DNA from: Deltaproteobacteria bacterium HGW-Deltaproteobacteria-15
Lineage (GTDB): Bacteria > Desulfobacterota > DSM-4660 > Desulfatiglandales > HGW-15
Reading direction: 5' to 3'
Assembly (NCBI GenBank): GCA_002840535.1
Contig: PHBH01000016.1
Coordinates: 31,939-95,938 of the forward strand
DNA length: 64,000 bases
Below, in pieces: positions 7,863 to 15,334 of the stretch (within the stretch, counting starts at the first letter, position 1; the number at the start of each line of letters is the position of its first letter). Position numbers and translations under genes: made by a program. The notes beneath the pieces were generated by a model. That model ran no database searches, was not told where the DNA came from, and worked only from the letters and a program-made list of their open reading frames with translations.

Positions 7863-8139
7863 TGACCGAAATGATGGTTACGGTGCCCGCCTTGGCTTAC
7901 ATGGGCGTTGCGGCAGTGACACCTCCAGATGCTGAGGTGACTGGCCTTTAATATTGCACGAAACAAGATGGTGCGATAGCGGCGGCCTCAAAGGAGATCG
8001 GCAACCCCGCTCGTACCTCCTCTTGACGAAGCGCCTCTGCATGGTTGTTAGATTGAGTAAGGGTTCCCGGGTCCCGGATGGCATTGGCTGAAGTTTGAGA
8101 CGGGCTTGCCCACACCGTCACCCCGGCCCCGCATCCCAT

Positions 8140-9528
8140 TCAGGTTCTCCTCAGGGGGATCCCCCACCTCTTCATGTACTTCCATATGGCTGTGCGGCTG
8201 AGGCCTACTCTTCGACCGGCCTCCGCTTTGTTCCAACCGCATGCGTCCAGGAGATGGAGCAACTCCTCGCGGTTTGGTTTTGCCGCTTTTCCGGACCCTT
8301 TATCCCACGGACGGGTAGCGGCATCATTCATGGGTCCCTGCCGTAATTCCAGGGGCAGGTCCGAAACCCCGATTTCCTCGCTCGTGCAAAGGACAAAGGC
8401 ATGCTCAATGGCATTTTCGAGCTCGCGCACATTGCCTGGCCAGGGATAGTCGAGAAAAATCTTCATGGATTCCGGTGATGCCCCACGGATCTTCTTTCCC
8501 TCCTTTTCGTTCTGCGCCCGGATGAAATGCGCAACCAGCAGAGGGATGTCTTCCCGCCTCTTTCTCAAGGGAGGGAGCTGGATGGGAAACACCTTGAGCC
8601 GGTAATAGAGATCTTCCCGAAAAAGCCCTTCCCGGACCCGCTTGTAGAGATCCCGATTGGTGGCCGCAATCACCCGGATGTCGACTTTTCTCTTCTTTGA
8701 CTCTCCCACCCTCTCAATTTCCTTTTCCTGGAGGACTCGAAGGAGCTTGACTTGAATCAGGGGACTCAACTCGGCGATTTCATCCAGGAAGAGAGTCCCT
8801 CCCTGCGCCTCCTCGAAGCGCCCGATGCGATCCCGGATCGCCCCTGTAAAGGCTCCCCTCACATGACCGAAGAGCTCGCTTTCCAAAAGGGATTCCGGAA
8901 GGGCCGTGCAGTTGACCGTCACGAGGGGTCTCTCCGCCCGATAGCCGGAGGCGTGAATGGCGGCGGCCACCAACTCTTTGCCTGTCCCGCTCTCCCCCTG
9001 AATGAGAATGGTTGCATCGCTCAATGCCGCCGACCGGATCGTGGAAAAAACCTGCATCATGGCATCGCTCTTTCCGACCATGTTTTCGAACCGGTGCTTT
9101 TCCCCAAGTCTTCTGGCCGCCTCTTCGGCGAGCTGCCTCGCCTTCTTCAGCTCGGTCAAATCCATCAAGGTTTCCACCACACCCATCACTTCCCCGTCAC
9201 TGCCCTTGATCACCCGGGCATTCTTGACCACGGGTACGTCATGCCCATCCTTGTGGCGGAGGGAGCACTCTTTGGGCGTGCCGGTCCCTTTTCTGAAGAT
9301 CCCACAGTCCAGAAAACCGGAAGGACAGCTACGTGTAATGCAGCGGTTGAAGCTGAGAATCGAACAGGCCTTACCCAGCACTTCGTTCGCCCTGTAGCCG
9401 GTGATCTTTTCCATGGAAGGATTCCACGTGGTGATCTCTCCCCTTCGATTCAGGGTGAAAACACCCTCGGCCATGGATTGGAGAAGGAGTTCCGCAAAGG
9501 GCCCATCCAATATCTGTTTCTTTTCCAT
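8140..9528 (-). CDS. Sigma-54-dependent activator with a Cys-rich PAS sensor domain
   Basis: 462 residues. A PAS domain spans about 10-125 and carries five cysteines (Cys55, 63, 68, 75, 88), enough to bind a metal, an Fe-S cluster or act as a thiol switch. The AAA+ domain (about 148-385) has Walker A GESGTGKE (178-185), GAFTGA (225-230, sigma-54 contact) and LFLDEIAEL. A Fis-type helix-turn-helix lies at the C-terminus (NKAEAGRRVGLSRTAIWKYMK). It is divergent from the Fe-S/cytochrome b pair, and the shared intergenic region holds a sigma-54-like promoter and repeated CGTTAC boxes, so it very likely controls that pair. Confidence 0.92.
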   Translation of the reverse strand: MEKKQILDGPFAELLLQSMAEGVFTLNRRGEITTWNPSMEKITGYRANEVLGKACSILSFNRCITRSCPSGFLDCGIFRKGTGTPKECSLRHKDGHDVPVVKNARVIKGSDGEVMGVVETLMDLTELKKARQLAEEAARRLGEKHRFENMVGKSDAMMQVFSTIRSAALSDATILIQGESGTGKELVAAAIHASGYRAERPLVTVNCTALPESLLESELFGHVRGAFTGAIRDRIGRFEEAQGGTLFLDEIAELSPLIQVKLLRVLQEKEIERVGESKKRKVDIRVIAATNRDLYKRVREGLFREDLYYRLKVFPIQLPPLRKRREDIPLLVAHFIRAQNEKEGKKIRGASPESMKIFLDYPWPGNVRELENAIEHAFVLCTSEEIGVSDLPLELRQGPMNDAATRPWDKGSGKAAKPNREELLHLLDACGWNKAEAGRRVGLSRTAIWKYMKRWGIPLRRT

Positions 9529-9543
9529 AAATTCCCTCAGGAG

Positions 9544-9572
9544 CGTTACTGTAGCGTTACCGTTAACGTTAC
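9544..9572. promoter_or_regulatory. CGTTAC repeat cluster, candidate enhancer site
   Basis: CGTTAC occurs at 9544, 9555 and 9567, with CGTTAA at 9561, i.e. about one helical turn apart. It includes the palindrome TAACGTTA. It lies about 110-150 bases upstream of the sigma-54-like promoter, the expected place for activator binding, and just upstream of the activator's own start. Confidence 0.5.
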
Positions 9573-9678
9573 ATCAAGATAAGAAACGCTGCCGGATATT
9601 GTCAACAGGGAACGGAAGATCCGGGTAAGTCCTTCAATGATTTGGATTGTTCTTTGCCCGATCCGATTCCGGCTCCTG

Positions 9679-9694
9679 TGGCATGGCTCTTGAA
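9679..9694 (+). promoter_or_regulatory. Sigma-54-like -24/-12 promoter of the Fe-S/cytochrome b operon
   Basis: TGGCATGGCTCTTGAA matches the TGGCACGN4TTGCW consensus with correct spacing; the -24 GG is intact and the -12 element reads TTGA instead of TTGC. It lies 50 bases upstream of the ATG at 9745. Confidence 0.55.
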
Positions 9695-9744
9695 ATGTCT
9701 TTTGCCGAATCGCGGTGAGTGCCCTTTTGGAGGAGAAAGCAACC

Positions 9745-10722
9745 ATGTCTCAGAACCTGTCCCGTCGATCGTTCCTGAAAGGAACCCTTGCTGCAGCGGG
9801 GGCGCTGGGTGCGTCCGCTATCCCTTCTCCTGCGAGGGGAGCCCAAGGCAAAGAGATCGCCACCCTCATCGACATCCGAAAATGCATAGGGTGCGAGGCG
9901 TGTGTGGAGGCTTGCCATGAAGCAAATCAAGCCAAGTTCCCAAGGCCCAAAAAGCCTTTTCCAAAGATGATCCCCGCCTCGAAGGTCAAGGTATCCGACT
10001 GGTCGGAGAAAAAGGATGTGACCGACCGGCTGACCCCTTACAACTGGGTGTTCATCCAGGAGGCAAAGGTAGAGGTCAACGGGAAGCAGCAGACCTTCAC
10101 TTTTCCCAGACGCTGCATGCATTGCCAGAACCCGCCCTGCGCCAATCTCTGCCCCTGGGGTGCGGCCGGAAAAGGGGAGAATGGAATTACCTTAATCAAC
10201 CCTGAGCTCTGTCTCGGCGGGGCAAAGTGCCACGATGTCTGCCCCTGGAATATCCCCCAGAGGCAGACCGGGGTGGGGCCGTACCTGGACCTCATGCCGT
10301 CCCTTGCGGGAAACGGCGTCATGTACAAATGTGACCGGTGCTTCAACCGTATCAAGGACGGAGATGTCCCGGCCTGCATCGAAGTCTGCCCGGAAAACGT
10401 TCAGCGGATCGGGCCCAGGGAAGAGATGGTGAAAGAGGCGCATAGAATTGCCGAAGAGATCGGGGGCTACATCTACGGAGAAAAGGAAAACGGCGGCACA
10501 AATACCATCTATGTTTCTCCGGTACCTTTTGAAAGTCTGGACAAGGGAATACAAAAAGGAGCCGGCAAGCCCCACCTGAGCGCGGTCGCCGACAGCATGG
10601 GCCACGCGGAGAATATGGGCAAAGCGATGCTGATCGCTCCGTTGGCCGGGATTGCCGCCGCCGTCGGGAAATTCTACGGGTTCACGAAAAAGCTCCAAGG
10701 ATCCGAGGAGGAGAAACGATGA
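9745..10722 (+). CDS. Tat-exported 4Fe-4S electron-transfer protein (NrfC/HybA/PsrB-like)
   Basis: 325 residues from the ATG at 9745, preceded by GGAGGAGAAAG; the in-frame GTG at 9715 is less likely. The N-terminus carries a Tat signal (SRRSFLKG plus a hydrophobic run). Four cysteine groups follow (CIGCEACVEAC; CMHCQNPPCANLC; CLGGAKCHDVC; CDRCF...CIEVC), expected to bind four [4Fe-4S] clusters. Such subunits pass electrons between a membrane quinone module and a periplasmic oxidoreductase, but no catalytic subunit is encoded nearby. The following gene overlaps by four bases (ATGA), so the two form one unit. Confidence 0.9.
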   Translation: MSQNLSRRSFLKGTLAAAGALGASAIPSPARGAQGKEIATLIDIRKCIGCEACVEACHEANQAKFPRPKKPFPKMIPASKVKVSDWSEKKDVTDRLTPYNWVFIQEAKVEVNGKQQTFTFPRRCMHCQNPPCANLCPWGAAGKGENGITLINPELCLGGAKCHDVCPWNIPQRQTGVGPYLDLMPSLAGNGVMYKCDRCFNRIKDGDVPACIEVCPENVQRIGPREEMVKEAHRIAEEIGGYIYGEKENGGTNTIYVSPVPFESLDKGIQKGAGKPHLSAVADSMGHAENMGKAMLIAPLAGIAAAVGKFYGFTKKLQGSEEEKR

Positions 10723-11192
10723 AGCTGGAAAGGAATCGCGCACTGCGCTGGGCATACGGGGTCACGATCGCGGTGATGGCCTTCACAGGCTTCGGCCAGA
10801 TGCCCATCTTCAAGCGATACGGCATCTCGGCCATCCCCGGCATGGCATGGGCGGCCGATTTCTATGTTACCCTCTTCATCCATTATCTCGGGGCCGTGCT
10901 CCTTTCAGTGCTGCTCGCTTATGCAATCGCCGATCATGCGCTTGTGCGGAGAAAGATTGCCCGCGTCACCGCCGCAGGCTATGTGCGCGCGGCCATTCTG
11001 GCGTGCATCGTGGGGACCGGAATCTTTCGCGTTCTCAAGAATCTTCCCGACGTGGATTTCTCCCCGGCATTCACCATGTTCATAGACATCTCGCATCTCG
11101 GCTTCATGATGGCGTACGGGGCCGCGGCACTGCTGTTCTGGCGCTTGCGGGCCCGCTGGCTGACCGAGAAGGTCCCTGTGCGCAATCGGTAA
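10719..11192 (+). CDS. Four-helix membrane anchor, probable cytochrome b-type subunit
   Basis: 157 residues with about four transmembrane helices. Histidines fall within helices 2 and 4 (FIHYLGAVLL, DISHLGFMMAYG), which could ligate a b-type heme as in small FdnI/DUF4405-like cytochromes. It is translationally coupled (ATGA) to the upstream Fe-S protein and is the likely quinone-reactive membrane partner. It is short for a di-heme cytochrome b. Family assignment is by topology and histidine placement, not by a clear signature. Confidence 0.7.
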   Translation: MKLERNRALRWAYGVTIAVMAFTGFGQMPIFKRYGISAIPGMAWAADFYVTLFIHYLGAVLLSVLLAYAIADHALVRRKIARVTAAGYVRAAILACIVGTGIFRVLKNLPDVDFSPAFTMFIDISHLGFMMAYGAAALLFWRLRARWLTEKVPVRNR

Positions 11193-11553
11193 AGACCGGT
11201 TTCCAGACGCTGAGTCATGCGTTTACAAACGCTTTCGTCTTCCCACCCCTTCACCCTCCCGCCTTTCCCCTCTCGCAAAAAGAGGGGAAAGGCGTTTCCT
11301 CCCCTGAAGATTCAAAGACGAACGTTCAACATCGAACGTACAACGTCCAACATCGAACGAAAAGTGGATGAATACCGAAATTATTTCCACTCAAACCATT
11401 TCTTCTGTGTCAGGGGGAGTAGGCGAAACAAGGATTGCCATAAAGATCCATTCGAAATAGAATCCAAACTTCAGTTTAGCTTGGAGCCTCTCAGGCGCGC
11501 GTTAGGTTGGAGCGACAAATCTAACCAGTCGTCCAAAAGGGAATAACCAAAAC

Positions 11554-11640
11554 TCTTCGTGCACTTCGTGGCCTTCGTGGTAAAAACAGCAGTTCCTCAG
11601 AAAATATATATCACCACGAAGAACACGAAGAGCACGAAGA
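11554..11640. repeat. Inverted CTTCGTG / CACGAAG repeat pair
   Basis: CTTCGTGCACTTCGTGGCC (11554 onward) is mirrored by CACGAAGAACACGAAGAGC (11614-11640), forming a large potential hairpin. The family recurs as single or paired arms at 15249-15308, 16743-16774, 17797-17866, 39194-39211 and 58597-58612. The rest of 11193-11667 holds AACGTTCAACATCGAACG-type repeats and no gene. Confidence 0.7.
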
Positions 11641-11667
11641 TGAGAGGGATCATAATAAGGGAGCAAA

Positions 11668-11940
11668 ATGGCTTTTATTGTCTGCCGTAATAAAAAATCC
11701 ATGCCGCGGGTCGGCATAGAAATGTGCGAGAAGTGCAGGAAGGGGATCTCCTGTGAAGAATATCGCAGATACAAGGAACCTTTTCTCTTTCGAGAGATGG
11801 AAAAACCTGTGGTTAAGGAAAGGAGAAGGGTTGTTCGCAAGAGAATCGAGCCACAAGTCGAAGTGAAAGACAAAGAGCAGGAGCAGTTGACTCTGCGCAT
11901 CGAACCAAACAGCCGTGCATGGCCCAGAAATCTTCGTTGA
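11668..11940 (+). CDS. Small cysteine-containing protein, unknown function
   Basis: 90 residues preceded by AAGGGAGC. The N-terminal third carries MCEKCRKGISCEEYRRYKEP, i.e. three cysteines that could bind zinc, and the rest is very basic and acidic (KERRRVVRKRIEP). No family recognised. The ribosome site and ordered Cys pattern argue for a real gene. It overlaps nothing and ends 48 bases before the thioesterase start. Confidence 0.5.
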   Translation: MAFIVCRNKKSMPRVGIEMCEKCRKGISCEEYRRYKEPFLFREMEKPVVKERRRVVRKRIEPQVEVKDKEQEQLTLRIEPNSRAWPRNLR

Positions 11941-11987
11941 TCCGCTTGCACGTCGATTCCATATTCGTAGAAAGGGAGATTACCTTT

Positions 11988-12473
11988 ATGACCCAGAAAG
12001 CCTTCCAGGATTATTACCCGGACGATCTCAGCCATTGCTACGGTTGCGGCCGGCTCAATGAACAGGGTATTCAGCTCAAGAGCTACTGGGATGGGGAGGA
12101 GTCCGTAGCTGTCTACACCCCCAGACCCTATCAAGTTTCGATACCAGGCTATGCCTACGGGGGGCTGATTGCTTCTCTTATAGACTGCCACGGCACGGGC
12201 ACCGCATCGGCAGCCGCATACCGTGCCGAAGGCCGGGAAATGGGTACGGAGCCGACCCTGCGCTATGTGACAGCGTCCCTCCACGTGGATTTTTTGCGGC
12301 CGACACCACTAAATGGGCCACTTGAAGTTCGTGGAAAGGTGAAAGAGATCAAGGGACGTAAAGTTGTGGTGAGCGCCACGCTCTCCGCCGGCGGGCAAAT
12401 CTGTGCGAAGGGCGAGGTGGTCGCCGTGCAGATGCCGGCACACATGCTGCCGGGAAGCACAAAGGCAAGATAG
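11988..12473 (+). CDS. Hotdog-fold PaaI-type thioesterase
   Basis: 161 residues from the ATG at 11988 with AAAGGGAG upstream; an upstream in-frame ATG at 11919 would add a non-family extension. Typical 4HBT features are a central helix starting YGGLIASLIDCHGTGTA and a following strand LHVDFLRPTPLNGPLEVRGKV. An N-terminal CYGCGRLNEQG block is typical of the short subfamily that hydrolyses acyl-CoA or scavenges stalled CoA thioesters. The substrate cannot be told from sequence. Confidence 0.82.
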   Translation: MTQKAFQDYYPDDLSHCYGCGRLNEQGIQLKSYWDGEESVAVYTPRPYQVSIPGYAYGGLIASLIDCHGTGTASAAAYRAEGREMGTEPTLRYVTASLHVDFLRPTPLNGPLEVRGKVKEIKGRKVVVSATLSAGGQICAKGEVVAVQMPAHMLPGSTKAR

Positions 12474-12599
12474 TGGAATAATGGAATGATGGAAAAATTG
12501 GAGGAATGGGGCGAAGACAGAAGATTAGTGTAGAATTTCACTGCTCTTTTATTTCTCTCCCCATCATTTCATCATTCCGAGTTTCCAACGTTCCATTAA

Positions 12600-12817
12600 T
12601 CCGATCCCCAGGTGCCCAGAGCACCGGAACGATTTCCGGCATTTTTTCATGGGACGGGCGCGTGATCTCGATCCTTTCCCCTATGTCAAACACCATCAGA
12701 TCCTCCCGATCACCAGACTGCGTTCTCCAAAGACTTTCCGAGACCGGCGTACCCCTGGAAGAGGCCGACAAGCTGTTCCTGCCCCATCTTCATTCCGACC
12801 ACACGATCAAAAATTGA
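12600..12817 (+). pseudogene. Remnant of a metallo-beta-lactamase-fold hydrolase
   Basis: The 3' part of this segment encodes CVLQRLSETGVPLEEADKLF followed by LPHLHSDHT, which is the HxHxDH metal site and preceding helix of MBL-fold enzymes. The frame stops three codons later (IKN, TGA) where about 150 or more residues should follow. Upstream, the expected glycine-rich N-terminal strand appears split between frames (GRARDLDPFPYVKHH in another frame), suggesting a frameshift as well. No ribosome site is evident. It is best read as a decayed gene fragment next to the IclR regulator. Confidence 0.55.
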
Positions 12818-12847
12818 TTGACAATCAAGAAGCTGCCGAGTATATGT

Positions 12848-12878
12848 GCATTATATGCAGCAAGGGTGCACATAATGC
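12848..12878. promoter_or_regulatory. Inverted repeat overlapping the IclR start, possible autoregulatory operator
   Basis: GCATTAT (12848-12854) and ATAATGC (12872-12878) are perfect inverted arms 17 bases apart, with a second TGCA pair inside. The right arm overlaps the ATG at 12875. IclR-family regulators often bind such sites at their own promoter. No experimental support. Confidence 0.3.
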
Positions 12879-13675
12879 GACAAGAAAATTCTACGCATCG
12901 GTCCCTGGAAAAAGCCCTGGAGATCCTGCTCTCCTTTGCCCCCCATAATCCGGAGCTCAGCACCCAGGAGCTGAGTGAGAAACTCGGGTTCCATAGATCC
13001 ACGGTCAACCGGCTCTTGCATGTCCTCGAGAAATACGGGTTCATGCAGCAGAATCCCGAGACCAGGAAGTTTCTGTTGGGACATTCCATCATGGACCTGG
13101 GTTCGGCCGTGCAGCAGTCTCTGAGCAGCAATCTCACGAGAATCGCCATTCCTCTGATCGACAGGCTGAGAAACCAGATCCAGGAGACGGTGGTGCTTGA
13201 GGTGGCCGGCCCCACCTATACCTCGATAGCACATATTGCAGAGGGGCCGGGGCCTGTCAGGATCAAGGAAAACGTCGGTGCGCGACATGGGTACAATGCG
13301 GCGGCAGGTGCCAAGAGCATACTCGCGTATTCGCCGCCGGAATTCCAGGAGCGTATTCTCGCTCAGGAACTGACCGCATTTACGCCAAAGTCCATAACCG
13401 ATCCAAAAAGCATGAAACGCGAACTGAAGGAAATCTTGCGCCGCGGTTTCGCATTTGACGATGAGGAACGAAATGTCGGGATCCGTGCCTTCGGATGTCC
13501 TGTTTTCAACTATGAAAAACGAACAGTAGCGGCAGTAGCAGTGGCTGGTCCTGCCCACAGGATCACCTGGGAAAGGCACACGGAAATCGTACCCGCCCTG
13601 AAAAAAACAGCGGCAGAGATTTCGGAGCAACTCTATTACAGCGATGACAAATCGATAAATTCCACCAGGAAATAA
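12875..13675 (+). CDS. IclR-family transcriptional regulator
   Basis: 266 residues. The N-terminal winged helix-turn-helix (STQELSEKLGFHRSTVNRLLHVLEKYGF) is followed by the IclR effector domain with VVLEVAGPTYTSIA, GYNAAAGAKSILAY and a C-terminal NVGIRAFGCPVF...AAVAVAGPAHRI. The effector domain normally senses small organic acids. I chose the ATG at 12875 (AAGGGTG upstream) because the frame before it has no conserved sequence. It lies 21 bases upstream of the arylsulfotransferase-like gene in the same direction, so it is the probable regulator of the 13.7-17.7 kb group. Confidence 0.9.
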   Translation: MRQENSTHRSLEKALEILLSFAPHNPELSTQELSEKLGFHRSTVNRLLHVLEKYGFMQQNPETRKFLLGHSIMDLGSAVQQSLSSNLTRIAIPLIDRLRNQIQETVVLEVAGPTYTSIAHIAEGPGPVRIKENVGARHGYNAAAGAKSILAYSPPEFQERILAQELTAFTPKSITDPKSMKRELKEILRRGFAFDDEERNVGIRAFGCPVFNYEKRTVAAVAVAGPAHRITWERHTEIVPALKKTAAEISEQLYYSDDKSINSTRK

Positions 13676-13696
13676 TGCGGGGAAGGAGGGAAGTAA

Positions 13697-15133
13697 ATGA
13701 CCTATCCGAGTGTGTACCCCACCGGGGCAACAGTATACGACCCGGGGAAATGTTGGAACGGGTATACGATCTATCAGGCAAAGGAACTGGGGGCACTCCT
13801 CGTTGACATGAATGGGACCGAGGTGAAGCTGTGGAAGGGGTTACACGGCTTTCCGAACAAGGTCTTCCCCGGAGGATATGTCCTGGGGCATACCGGGGAG
13901 CGTCCTAACGCTTTCGGCCTACAGGATCAGATCGATCTGGTCCAGGTGGATTTTGATGGGAAAATCGCGTGGAAGTTCAATCAGTGGGAGTTTATCGAAG
14001 ATCCCGGTGAGGAGCCCCAGTGGATGGCCCGCCAGCATCATGATTATCAGAGGCAGGGCAACCCGGTTGGATATTACGCGCCGGGCATGGATCCGCTGGT
14101 GGACAGGGGGAATACCTGGGTTCTCTGTCACAGGAACGTTTTTGAAAAGAAGATCACTGACAAACATCTGCTCGACGACGTGATTGTTGAAGTGACGTGG
14201 GAAGGCGATGTGGTCTGGGAGTGGCACTGCAGCGACCATTTCGATGAACTGGACTTCAGCGAAGAGGCAAAGAATATCCTCTCCCGCAATCCCAACATGG
14301 TTCCTTGCGGTGGGGGAATGGGCGACTGGATGCACATCAATTCCATGTCCCTTCTCGGGCCGAACAAATGGCACGATGCAGGGGACGGTCGTTTCCATCC
14401 GGATAACATCATCTGGGATTCGAGGGAGTCGAACATTTTCGCGATCGTCAGCAGGAAAACAGGTGAAATCGTATGGAAGGTCGGCCCGGACTACAACGGC
14501 AGCAAGGCGCTGCGCAATCTCGGGTGGATGATCGGTCAGCACCATGCACACATGATTCCCAGGGGGCTACCCGGTGAGGGAAACATTCTGGTCTATGACA
14601 ACGGAGGCTGGGCGGGATACGGTGCGCCCAATCCGGGATCGCCCACGGGCATCAAGAATGCTCTCAGGGATTATTCCAGGGTGGTGGAATTCGATCCTAC
14701 AACGTTGGAAATTGTCTGGCAGCACACCCCCAAAGAAGCGGGGTTCCTCCACCCCACCGACAGCAACCGGTATTACAGCCCGTTTATCAGTTCCGCCCAG
14801 CGGCTGCCCAACGGCAATACGCTGATCACGGAAGGATCCGGCGGGCGTATCATCGAGGTTACCCAGGGACATGAACTCGTTTGGGAATACATCAGCCCCT
14901 ATTGGGGGACCCAGATGCACATGAACATGGTTTATCGGGCATATCGTGTGCCGTATGAATGGGTGCCGCAGCTCGATCGTCCCAGGGAGAAAGCAATCGA
15001 ACGGATCGACGTGACCACATTCCGGGTACCGGGCGCAGCATTGCCCGGCCCGAAGCAGGTGACCGCGGTGGAAGGAGTTCGACCATATCAGGGGGATGCG
15101 GCGTTGTGCGTGCAGGTGGATGCGGACAAGTAG
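13697..15133 (+). CDS. Arylsulfotransferase (ASST)-family beta-propeller protein, cytoplasmic form
   Basis: 478 residues with GGAGGGAAGTAA before the ATG. Propeller blades recur with W-x-W/VVWEW patterns and ASST landmarks: DWMHINS (210-216), GQHHAHMIP (280-288) with NILVYDNGG (296-304), and SAQRLPNGNTLITEGSGG (366-383). ASST enzymes move sulfate between phenols without PAPS. No signal peptide is seen, although bacterial ASSTs are usually periplasmic, so the protein may act in the cytoplasm on an aromatic or other substrate. It is followed by a dihydrolipoamide dehydrogenase and a glutaredoxin fusion. The family is fairly sure; the reaction is not. Confidence 0.75.
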   Translation: MTYPSVYPTGATVYDPGKCWNGYTIYQAKELGALLVDMNGTEVKLWKGLHGFPNKVFPGGYVLGHTGERPNAFGLQDQIDLVQVDFDGKIAWKFNQWEFIEDPGEEPQWMARQHHDYQRQGNPVGYYAPGMDPLVDRGNTWVLCHRNVFEKKITDKHLLDDVIVEVTWEGDVVWEWHCSDHFDELDFSEEAKNILSRNPNMVPCGGGMGDWMHINSMSLLGPNKWHDAGDGRFHPDNIIWDSRESNIFAIVSRKTGEIVWKVGPDYNGSKALRNLGWMIGQHHAHMIPRGLPGEGNILVYDNGGWAGYGAPNPGSPTGIKNALRDYSRVVEFDPTTLEIVWQHTPKEAGFLHPTDSNRYYSPFISSAQRLPNGNTLITEGSGGRIIEVTQGHELVWEYISPYWGTQMHMNMVYRAYRVPYEWVPQLDRPREKAIERIDVTTFRVPGAALPGPKQVTAVEGVRPYQGDAALCVQVDADK

Positions 15134-15248
15134 GTCTTGGACGAGGAATCGTTCCGTTTTTCTATTGCGTTGTTCGAACCGTTTTCCCTCAGATCGCACC
15201 TGGTTTGCCCAGCGTGTTCTTCTGAGAACGGGAAGGAAGACGGATCCG

Positions 15249-15308
15249 CCACGAAGGCACAGAGACACAAAGTAAATCAGAACGCTCTTCTTCGTGTCTT
15301 CGTGGCCG
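15249..15308. repeat. CACGAAG / CTTCGTG dispersed repeat
   Basis: CACGAAGGCACAGAGACACA and, 40 bases on, CTTCTTCGTGTCTTCGTGGC form opposed arms in the gap before the dihydrolipoamide dehydrogenase start. Confidence 0.6.
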
Positions 15309-15334
15309 GATTCAAGGTGGAGAGGGGGTTGGCC

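Noticed and set aside
15137..15334. 66-residue N-terminal extension of the dihydrolipoamide dehydrogenase
   Set aside because: It is translated from CACGAAG repeat DNA, and the FAD-binding strand begins normally at the ATG at 15335.
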